Assembly (NCBI GenBank): GCA_905479615.1
Contig: CAJQNH010000039.1
Coordinates: forward strand, 1-13,488
Source: an uncultured Eudoraea sp.
Lineage (GTDB): Bacteria > Bacteroidota > Bacteroidia > Flavobacteriales > Flavobacteriaceae
Direction: 5' to 3'
DNA length: 13,488 bases
Positions 1-5,284 of the stretch are shown here, in pieces. The notes under the pieces are model-generated. The model was given only the letters and a program-made list of their open reading frames with translations. It was not told the origin of the DNA and did no database searches. Made by a program: the position numbers and the translations under genes. Each line of letters begins with the position of its first letter. The first letter of the stretch is position 1.

Positions 1-812
1 TAGGGTAATGCCTCTTCAAATTGTTTTAGTTGCAAATAGGCCTTTCCAATATTACCTTCTATAATGCCTTTTAATAATTTGGCATCCTGCAATTCTTTCT
101 CCGTCTTAACCTGGGTTACATCATTTAAATATACGTCTATATAACCCTTAGCTTTTTTAAAATTACTTAATGCTACCGAAGAAGATTTATCCAGAAGTAA
201 ATACCGCCCAACATTACTATTGTATTCTGCAAGACTGTAGAGATCACTATTATCAATGGTCTTTTTCATATCCATGATGTAATCTTCCATGGCTTTTCTA
301 TGCAACCCTAGATTCGAATAAATATCATAAAAGGTTATATTTTCGGAGAACCCCAAATCTCTTTTCTCCTGTCTGATCTCAACCTGCTTTCCATATAGCT
401 GTAACTGGGAGTAGTTATTATCTATTAGATCTAACATAAACCTCTTGGTCTTCAGGTCGAGACTATCTTTTACTGAATACAGGTCATTAGCTATAGCCAC
501 ACTTTTGTCATAGTCGCCCAAATCATAATAAATTTGAGATTGCATGAGCTTATAATTATTTATGGCCGTAGAATCTCCCGACTTCTCTGCGGAGTTTAGA
601 TAAACATTAACCTCATCTAACCAATCATAAGCGGAGTTTTCATTATACCTATGTAATGTATTAAAGAAATAATCGAACCTATCAGTAACACTTTGCTTAT
701 CCTTGAATACATCCAATGCATTTTCATCCAAAGTATCTAAAACCTGTGCTCCGACACTTTGAGCTAAAGAAAGAAAAAATATTACTAAAATTTTACCCAG
801 CGATTTTGCCAT
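1..812 (-). CDS. Secreted TPR-repeat protein, N-terminal part (probable TPR-type sensor kinase), runs off window
   Basis: The frame opens at an ATG at 812-810 and stays open for 270 codons to the window edge, so the C-terminus is missing. The protein begins with a signal peptide (MAKSLGKILVIFFLSLAQS, cleavage probably near VGA-Q at 20-23). After it come helical, Tyr/Leu/Ala-rich stretches of the TPR kind, for example YYDLGDYDKSVAIANDLYSV, YSNLGLHRKAMEDYI and, at the end, GKAYLQLKQFEEALP. In Bacteroidota such secreted TPR arrays commonly precede a membrane segment and a histidine-kinase module, often next to a LytTR regulator. The nearest protein gene upstream is a LytTR regulator, which favours a sensor kinase, but no kinase domain lies in the window, so this is inference. 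A candidate promoter with a 21-bp direct repeat lies at 889-952. A plain secreted TPR protein is the alternative. Confidence 0.8.
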   Translation of the reverse strand, partial: MAKSLGKILVIFFLSLAQSVGAQVLDTLDENALDVFKDKQSVTDRFDYFFNTLHRYNENSAYDWLDEVNVYLNSAEKSGDSTAINNYKLMQSQIYYDLGDYDKSVAIANDLYSVKDSLDLKTKRFMLDLIDNNYSQLQLYGKQVEIRQEKRDLGFSENITFYDIYSNLGLHRKAMEDYIMDMKKTIDNSDLYSLAEYNSNVGRYLLLDKSSSVALSNFKKAKGYIDVYLNDVTQVKTEKELQDAKLLKGIIEGNIGKAYLQLKQFEEALP

Positions 813-888
813 AACAAGCTTAGGGATATTTGCCTAATTCTATTTTGATCTGATTAAAATTATTAAGTTAAAAACCTTAACAACAATT

Positions 889-952
889 TAAACTTACTAT
901 TAATTCGCCTAGCGTTTAAATTTTTGTTGTAAAGTAGAATGAAACTGTTGTC
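889..952 (-). promoter_or_regulatory. Putative LytTR-controlled promoter C, upstream of the TPR gene
   Basis: On the plus strand GTTGT occurs at 926-930 and 947-951, exactly 21 bp apart, matching the spacing of LytTR operator half-sites (9-bp direct repeats about two helical turns apart). Read on the minus strand, the proximal repeat is followed 29 nt later by TAAGTTTA at 896-889, five of six fixed positions of the Bacteroidota -7 box TAnnTTTG. Repeat-to-box distance is identical in promoters A and B. Transcription from here would enter the TPR gene with a leader of about 70 nt. An alternative start is the TTG at 883-881 with TAATTTTA at 862-855. Confidence 0.55.
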
Positions 953-1080
953 TACCAGAGCTCTTAGTAAAAAATAAGGCCCGTAACAAAATATTTTCAT
1001 CCATACTTTTAATACCAAAACACCTTCAATTTTCCGCATGCATTTCTTGTAATCATCCCTATAAAATACGTGGGGCAACT

Positions 1081-1112
1081 AAAAAAAGACCATACACAAA
1101 GCATAGCCTTTT
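1081..1112 (-). terminator. Intrinsic terminator of small RNA A
   Basis: Read on the minus strand, arm AAAAGGCTATGC (1112-1101) pairs with GTATGGTCTTTT (1095-1084) over 12 positions around loop TTTGT, followed by a run of seven T (1087-1081). Three pairs are G-U wobbles in the minus-strand RNA and would be A-C mismatches in a plus-strand RNA, so the hairpin is specific to minus-strand transcription. The nearest upstream minus-strand promoter candidate is promoter A. Confidence 0.7.
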
Positions 1113-1155
1113 AAACTGTGATATATAAATGATAAGATTTGGGGTGCTGTATCAG
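1081..1155 (-). ncRNA. Putative small RNA A (about 75 nt)
   Basis: A predicted minus-strand transcript starts a few bases after the -7 box at 1168-1161 and ends at the terminator at 1081-1112. The exact 5' end is a guess from promoter position. No ATG-started reading frame of credible length lies in it. The 5' part (CTGATACAGCACCCC) is richer in G and C than the surroundings, and the middle is AU-rich and probably single-stranded. It has the same layout as small RNA B (operator pair, -7 box, short body, terminator) with only weak sequence similarity in the body. The parts are seen; that they form an RNA gene is inference. Confidence 0.5.
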
Positions 1156-1160
1156 CGCTT

Positions 1161-1224
1161 CAAATTTATTACCTAGAAATTTAGCATTCGGGATTTTGTT
1201 GTGTAAGTGCATAATTATGTTGTG
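1161..1224 (-). promoter_or_regulatory. Putative LytTR-controlled promoter A, in front of small RNA A
   Basis: GTTGTG occurs on the plus strand at 1198-1203 and 1219-1224, period 21 bp. On the minus strand, 29 nt beyond the proximal repeat lies TAAATTTG (1168-1161), an exact TAnnTTTG box. The 49-bp block 1198-1246 can be aligned with 1458-1506 at promoter B, including a shared CCTTTT and CATTA beyond the second repeat, so A and B look like diverged copies of one control element. Confidence 0.6.
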
Positions 1225-1335
1225 AAATAGCCTTTTATAGTCATTATATGCATTTCACCTGCTTTTTTTAGCCTTTAATCGAGACTTAAATCCTGGTAGA
1301 TTAGAAATCCGGTTCAATTTAAAATGGGTATAATC

Positions 1336-1370
1336 AAAAAGAGCCCTGTCAACTAAGACAAGGCTCTTTT
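1336..1370 (-). terminator. Intrinsic terminator of small RNA B
   Basis: On the minus strand AAAAGAGCCTTGTC (1370-1357) pairs with GACAGGGCTCTTTT (1350-1337) around the six-base loop TTAGTT: 14 pairs with one U-G wobble, ending in TTTTT (1340-1336). In a plus-strand RNA the wobble would be a C-A mismatch and the tail shorter, so the main direction is minus. It could also stop read-through from the response regulator gene about 190 bp upstream. Confidence 0.8.
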
Positions 1371-1415
1371 ACGAGAACACTATATGAAAATGAAAAAAAT
1401 TTATTTAATTAATTA
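1336..1415 (-). ncRNA. Putative small RNA B (about 80 nt)
   Basis: A predicted minus-strand transcript runs from just after the -7-like box at 1428-1421 to the strong terminator at 1336-1370. The 5' end is estimated. The body is almost purely A and U and contains TTTTTTTCATTTTCAT (1401-1386), complementary to a very common kind of mRNA start (ATG AAA ATG AAA AAA), which would suit a trans-acting antisense role. No ATG-started frame is present on this strand. The layout repeats that of small RNA A. Confidence 0.5.
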
Positions 1416-1420
1416 CATAG

Positions 1421-1484
1421 CCAAAGTATTCCAATTCTTCTTTGGAGAAAAATAATTGTTGTGAAGTAGTTGAAATGTGTTGTG
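1421..1484 (-). promoter_or_regulatory. Putative LytTR-controlled promoter B, in front of small RNA B
   Basis: GTTGTG occurs on the plus strand at 1458-1463 and 1479-1484, period 21 bp, just past the 3' end of the LytTR regulator gene. On the minus strand, 29 nt beyond the proximal repeat, lies TACTTTGG (1428-1421), which fits TAnnTTTG at five of six fixed positions and sits in the same register as the boxes of promoters A and C. The bases just before the box (GGAATA) resemble those at A (GGTAATA). Confidence 0.55.
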
Positions 1485-1561
1485 ACTGACCTTTTGAAGG
1501 CCATTAATAATAAATACCCGTTTCTATTCTGATAAAATAAAACTACTAAAAAAGCTCAGCC

Positions 1562-2314
1562 CTATGAATTCATGGCAGAAATAATGAACTCTTTAAAATC
1601 TTTCGAAATTGGGATCAGGGTATTATTTATCATAATATCCTTAGAGTTAATAGCATCTATGTGATCTACGTTTACGATATAAGATTTATGCGCTCTGTAG
1701 AATTTATTTTTGGGTAATTTCTGTAAATAATCTTTTAAGGGAGATCTTACCAGAAATTTCTTGTCTATTGTATTCACTTCCAGGTAAACATTGTCTGCCT
1801 TAATAAACTGAATATCCCCAAACTGGATACGATAATAAAGGTGCTGCTTTTTGACAAAAATCGAATCTTTGAGAACAGAATTGGATACTACCATCTCTTC
1901 ATCCTCCGGATGTTCCTGTCCTCCTTCTTTTGTAGAGTAATCAAAATTTGAAAGTGCAATCTCGATAGAAGTATACAGATCCTGCTGTTCAAATGGTTTT
2001 ACAAGGTAGCCATTAGGTTTTACGGTCTTAGCGTTCTCTACCGTAGCCCTATCTGAGTTAGAAGTGACAAAAATGAAAGGAATATTATAGTTCTTCCTTA
2101 TATGCTTGCCTAAATCAATTCCCGTTTTGTCTGATGCCAGAATGATATCAATAAGCACAAGGTCCACATGATTATTTTTTAAAACTTCTTCTGCTTGTTC
2201 GTAAACAATAACATTATCTACAATTTCATATCCTATTTCCTCCAACATCGATTGCATGTCGTCTGCAATGATCACATTATCTTCTACAATAAGAATCTTT
2301 ATAGCTTGTTCCAA
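1562..2314 (-). CDS. LytTR-family response regulator (receiver plus LytTR DNA-binding domain)
   Basis: This 250-residue protein is a two-component transcription regulator. The receiver domain spans about 1-125: acidic pair E11-D12, phosphoacceptor D56 in VLIDIIL, T84 in FVTSN and K106 in YLVKPF are all present, so it should be phosphorylatable. A hydrophilic linker (about 125-150, rich in Glu and Gly) leads to a LytTR domain at about 152-247, recognised by FYRAHKSYIVNVDHI and the beta-rich segment around it. LytTR proteins bind paired 9-bp direct repeats as dimers. The start is TTG at 2314; an in-frame stop (TAA) lies shortly upstream and the first internal ATG (residue 20) would destroy the receiver, so TTG is the best choice. 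Three operator-like repeat pairs follow downstream of the gene, and the next protein gene is the TPR protein, its likely sensor or target. Confidence 0.93.
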   Translation of the reverse strand: MEQAIKILIVEDNVIIADDMQSMLEEIGYEIVDNVIVYEQAEEVLKNNHVDLVLIDIILASDKTGIDLGKHIRKNYNIPFIFVTSNSDRATVENAKTVKPNGYLVKPFEQQDLYTSIEIALSNFDYSTKEGGQEHPEDEEMVVSNSVLKDSIFVKKQHLYYRIQFGDIQFIKADNVYLEVNTIDKKFLVRSPLKDYLQKLPKNKFYRAHKSYIVNVDHIDAINSKDIMINNTLIPISKDFKEFIISAMNS

Positions 2315-2346
2315 AGTAAGTATGGTATTTGTGGGTTATGTCTACT

Positions 2347-2354
2347 CAAATTTA
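2347..2354 (-). promoter_or_regulatory. Candidate -7 box for the response regulator gene
   Basis: TAAATTTG on the minus strand is an exact TAnnTTTG match, 33 bp before the TTG start and overlapping the menA stop region. No TTG lies at the usual upstream spacing, so the promoter is tentative; the regulator could also be read through from menA, 37 bp upstream. Confidence 0.35.
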
Positions 2355-3260
2355 CAAAAAATAATTATACCCTATATAAAACAAAAATCCCAGCAGAAAA
2401 GTACTCAGCGCCACTTTTTTTAATTCAGGATCAAAATTCAGAGGATTTTCTATTTTGCTTACTAACCTTAAATGAATAAAAAGAGGCACAAATGCGATCA
2501 GACATATTCCACTTTTCCATGAATAGTAATGATTCCATATAAAAGTTAACATACTAATGAAAGCCAAAACAATCAGGGTGTAATGGTAAACTTTCCCTTT
2601 AGAAAGCCCTATTTTGACAATTATCGTATTCTTATTAGCTTTTTTATCCGATTCTATATCTCTTAAGTTGTTTAAATTAAGTACTGCTGTACTAAGAAAT
2701 CCAATAGAAGCAGCAGGAAGAACTGCCGTAGATGTTAAAAATTTTGTGTACAAAAACATAGAGCCCAGTACACTTAACAGTCCAAAAAATGAAAAAACAA
2801 AAAGGTCACCAAAGCCTTTATAACCATATGCATTGTTCCCAACTGTATATTTAATGGCAGCCCAGATACTTACAATTCCAAGTATTACAAATAAAACCAC
2901 ATATTTTAAATGTTCTTCTTGAAAAGCAAAGTATAAAAGCAGGAAGACCAGGAATAAATCAATAACAACAGATATACGAATACCTGATTTTAACTCCATT
3001 TTAGACAGCTGACCGCTTTGATAAGCCCGCTTGGGTCCAATTCTGTCTTCATTGTCTGTTCCTTTTATTCCATCACCATAATCATTCGCAAAATTCGATG
3101 TAATTTGAAAAGCAACTGTTGTTATTAAAGCAAGAATAAAGATATGTAAATCCCAATAACCGTAAATATTTGCCACAGCTGTACCTACGAATATGCCTGA
3201 CAATGATAAGGGAAGGGTTCTTAGGCGGGCCGCACTTAGCCAAGCTCTAAACTTGGTCAC
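2352..3260 (-). CDS. menA: 1,4-dihydroxy-2-naphthoate polyprenyltransferase
   Basis: An integral membrane enzyme of the UbiA family (302 residues, usual length) that attaches the polyprenyl tail to 1,4-dihydroxy-2-naphthoate, giving demethylmenaquinone. Both Mg-diphosphate binding motifs are present: the first is NDYGDGIKGTD (59-69), the typical MenA form, and the second is NLRDIESDKKANKNT (198-212). About eight to nine hydrophobic segments surround them (for example 100-113, 120-138, 154-170, 228-242, 285-301). The start is GTG at 3260, which overlaps by one base the TAG of the gene before it (TAGTG), so translational coupling is likely. It sits apart from menI-menF-menD, separated by cvfB and the SPOR-like gene, and is followed by a response regulator rather than other men genes. 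Confidence 0.93.
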   Translation of the reverse strand: MTKFRAWLSAARLRTLPLSLSGIFVGTAVANIYGYWDLHIFILALITTVAFQITSNFANDYGDGIKGTDNEDRIGPKRAYQSGQLSKMELKSGIRISVVIDLFLVFLLLYFAFQEEHLKYVVLFVILGIVSIWAAIKYTVGNNAYGYKGFGDLFVFSFFGLLSVLGSMFLYTKFLTSTAVLPAASIGFLSTAVLNLNNLRDIESDKKANKNTIIVKIGLSKGKVYHYTLIVLAFISMLTFIWNHYYSWKSGICLIAFVPLFIHLRLVSKIENPLNFDPELKKVALSTFLLGFLFYIGYNYFL

Positions 3261-3856
3261 TAATAAGGGTCTTCAATTTTTATTCGCTTTCCATCCTGAT
3301 ATGAGGCCACAAATGCATCATCGAAGCCCATTTTAACCAATTGATATCTGAAGGACCTGGCTTCTTCCAATGTTTCAAAATTACCCAGTGAATAAGAATA
3401 AAAAGGGTTGGTTTTCACGAACATGGTATTTGTCAAAGATTCTGAGGCCAGGGTAAGATTATTATCAACAAAGGATTTTACCTGAACTGAATATATTTTT
3501 TCTTTTTCTAAAAACATCTTGGCCAGATAGAATTCTTTTACTAAACTCAACTCTTCATTCTTTTGTTGAAGATTATCTATTCTGGTTTTTACAGCGTCCA
3601 AGCTATCAATGGAAACTAATAAATTTTGATTGTCATAGGTATTAGACCTGCTAAGTCCGGCAGTAAATGAAGTAATTGCAAGTGTACCGATTAAAAAAAG
3701 CGCAGTAACACCAGCAAGAATATTTCTTTGGGTCTTACTCCTTTTTAATTCTTTATTCTTGAATTTTATCTGATCTAACAAGCGTTCATTTATAATCTGT
3801 GCTTTGTCAATATCTTTATGTAATTCTAATAAATCGCTTTCTTCAATAAAAGGCAT
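3260..3856 (-). CDS. Single-pass membrane protein with coiled coils and SPOR-like C-terminus
   Basis: A 198-residue protein of unknown role. Residues 8-45 form a charged, heptad-like N-terminal helix (DLLELHKDIDKAQIINERLL). One membrane segment lies at about 46-66 (ILAGVTALFLIGTLAI). A second coiled coil lies at about 80-118, rich in Leu, Glu, Gln and Asn. The C-terminal part, about 121-192, resembles a SPOR domain: it opens with YSVQVKSF and continues with YSLGNFETLEEARSFRYQL then MGFDDAFVASYQDG. SPOR domains bind denuded peptidoglycan glycan strands at division sites; here the domain would face the periplasm. The resemblance is by eye and the first half is divergent. Its stop codon overlaps the menA start, so the two are probably co-expressed, with no obvious functional link. 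The ATG at 3856 is the natural start. Confidence 0.75.
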   Translation of the reverse strand: MPFIEESDLLELHKDIDKAQIINERLLDQIKFKNKELKRSKTQRNILAGVTALFLIGTLAITSFTAGLSRSNTYDNQNLLVSIDSLDAVKTRIDNLQQKNEELSLVKEFYLAKMFLEKEKIYSVQVKSFVDNNLTLASESLTNTMFVKTNPFYSYSLGNFETLEEARSFRYQLVKMGFDDAFVASYQDGKRIKIEDPY

Positions 3857-3935
3857 TTGATATTTAATTTAGGGGGTCATCGGTTAAAATTAAGTAAAAA
3901 GCTTATTATCAACAAAATAAATAAGGTAATTAAGT

Positions 3936-3943
3936 CAAAAGTA
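3936..3943 (-). promoter_or_regulatory. Candidate -7 box for the SPOR-like gene and menA
   Basis: TACTTTTG on the minus strand is an exact TAnnTTTG match in the 154-bp gap after cvfB, 80 bp before the ATG at 3856. No clear TTG element is seen at the expected upstream distance. The rest of the gap is AT-rich with no hairpin I can defend. Confidence 0.3.
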
Positions 3944-4010
3944 ACAGATTTATGGAAAGAATTAAATATGTATTAGGTAATTATTTAAAACTATTGAAAA
4001 AATTTCAGCT

Positions 4011-4841
4011 TCACACACTGTATATCCCGTCGTCTTTTATGTCAATTTTTCGATCCCTGTAAAGGGCTCCTATGGCTTTTTTAAAGGTTTTTCTGCTCAT
4101 CTGAAACATTTCCCGTATTTCCTCCGGAGCTGATTTATCATGAAGTGAAATATATCCGCCTGATGATTCTAACTGCTCAAAGATCTGCTTAGCTGCAGGT
4201 TCAAGTCCCAAATGACCAATGGGCTTTAAAACAATATCAATTTTATTATCCTCCCGAATTTTCTTTACATACCCTTTTAAGCCTGCTCCAACCTGCATGG
4301 GTTGAAACACCTCACTTTTAAATACGAGTCCCTGGTATTTATTATTAATTATGACATCCCAACCTAAATCAGATTGCCTGCTGACCAATAGATCTACCTC
4401 ATCATTGGGACTGAGTGATATGTCTTCATTATTAGCGAATTTATTCAATCTGGATGAGGCTACCAGTCTGAAAGACTTTTCATCGAGGTAACAAAAAACT
4501 ACATACGATTCTCCTTCAATCATTTTTATCTGCTGTTCCCTAAAGGGAACGAGCAAATGTTTTTCCAGGCCCCAATCCAAAAAAGCCCCAAATTCGTTTA
4601 CTTCGGCCACCCTAAGCCACCCAAAAGTATTTCTTTTAATCAGTGGTTTAAGTGTTGTCGCAATAGGCCGTTCTTCATGATCCAGATAACAAAATACACT
4701 TATATCATCTCCAATATTAAACTCGTCAGGAATGTATTTTAATGGAAGTAATAAATCATCCACGTCATCATCACCCAGAAATAATCCTACGGCCGTTTCT
4801 CTTAGAATTTTTAATGTATTATGGTTTCCTAATTCTATCAT
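4011..4841 (-). CDS. CvfB-like S1 RNA-binding protein
   Basis: A 276-residue cytoplasmic protein with the architecture of the CvfB/YitL family: tandem S1-type OB folds followed by a winged-helix domain. The first repeat covers about 1-65, the second about 70-132, with the S1-like core WLRVAEVNEFGAFLDWGLEK (75-94) and LVPFREQQIKM. A third, more divergent repeat covers about 145-207. The C-terminal winged helix (about 215-276) ends with FQMSRKTFKKAIGALYRDRK and IDIKDDGIYSV, a family hallmark. In Staphylococcus aureus CvfB binds RNA and influences virulence gene expression; the role in Bacteroidota is not known to me. The ATG at 4841 is the start. The upstream neighbour ends in a terminator at 4866-4894, so the gene probably has its own promoter in a short gap, though I see no clear box. 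Confidence 0.88.
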   Translation of the reverse strand: MIELGNHNTLKILRETAVGLFLGDDDVDDLLLPLKYIPDEFNIGDDISVFCYLDHEERPIATTLKPLIKRNTFGWLRVAEVNEFGAFLDWGLEKHLLVPFREQQIKMIEGESYVVFCYLDEKSFRLVASSRLNKFANNEDISLSPNDEVDLLVSRQSDLGWDVIINNKYQGLVFKSEVFQPMQVGAGLKGYVKKIREDNKIDIVLKPIGHLGLEPAAKQIFEQLESSGGYISLHDKSAPEEIREMFQMSRKTFKKAIGALYRDRKIDIKDDGIYSV

Positions 4842-4865
4842 GAAGTTGTTCTATGCAAAAAGGAT

Positions 4866-4894
4866 AAAAAAAGCCGTTCATTAAAAGAACGGCT
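4866..4894 (-). terminator. Intrinsic terminator after the menI-menF-menD-DUF2853 cluster
   Basis: On the minus strand AGCCGTTC (4894-4887) pairs perfectly with GAACGGCT (4879-4872) around a seven-base loop, followed by a T run (4871-4866, continuing the stem's last T). It lies 12 bases after the DUF2853 stop and 25 bases before the cvfB start, so it separates the two transcription units. Confidence 0.85.
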
Positions 4895-4905
4895 AATTTA
4901 ATGTT

Positions 4906-5250
4906 CTAATTATAAACGGATTCTTTTTTAAAGTGCTTTGCCAATATATAATAAACTACCGCACGATGTTTGTTTCTCTCAGAGGTACCATATGTGTTAA
5001 TTACACTTTTAATACCTTCCATTAGTTGAGGACCGTCTGCTAGTCCTAATTTTTTTAATAAAAAATTGTTCTTTACCGTTTCCAGTTCAGAACTATCTGT
5101 TCCCGACACTTTGGAAGCATCAGAATTATAGATTGCAGGACCCAGACCAATAGCTACTTTAGTAAGCAGATCCATATCCGGGATTTGACCAAATTTATCC
5201 TTGATATCAGAAGCGTACTGCTGAATGAGATTGTCTCTTCTGCTGCTCAT
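4906..5250 (-). CDS. DUF2853 family protein
   Basis: A small soluble protein of 114 residues with no known biochemical function. It matches by eye the DUF2853 family: an alpha-helical protein beginning MSSRRDNLIQQYASDI with NFLLKKLGLADGPQLMEGIK in the middle and RNKHRAVVYYILAKHF near the end. The frame is open further upstream, to 5301, but that extension would overlap the menD end and adds residues that do not look like the family, so I place the start at the ATG at 5250-5248, leaving a 34-bp gap after menD. It is the last gene of the cluster, followed directly by a strong terminator. No signal peptide or membrane segment is visible. Confidence 0.82.
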   Translation of the reverse strand: MSSRRDNLIQQYASDIKDKFGQIPDMDLLTKVAIGLGPAIYNSDASKVSGTDSSELETVKNNFLLKKLGLADGPQLMEGIKSVINTYGTSERNKHRAVVYYILAKHFKKESVYN

Positions 5251-5284
5251 ATTATTAGTGTTTTTTATAGGATTTAATAATATT

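Noticed and set aside
863..1078. 71-codon minus-strand frame opening at TTG 1078
   Set aside because: No ATG at the start, no recognisable protein pattern, and it runs straight across the putative promoter C repeats and -7 box. It begins just after the terminator of small RNA A and has no promoter of its own.
1384..1455. 23-residue plus-strand frame MKMKKIYLINYIAKVFQFFF...
   Set aside because: It opens just after a hairpin and is hydrophobic, but it is antisense to the predicted small RNA B, in very AT-rich sequence where such frames arise by chance. No plus-strand promoter is evident.
1408..1506. Minus-strand open stretch ending ...LFFSKEELEYFGYVIN, which looks protein-like
   Set aside because: It has no start codon after the preceding in-frame stop and includes the repeat pair B. 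A remnant of a lost gene cannot be excluded, but nothing supports it.
2195..2479. 94-codon plus-strand frame across the regulator start and menA end
   Set aside because: It overlaps two well-supported genes on the other strand and encodes no recognisable protein.
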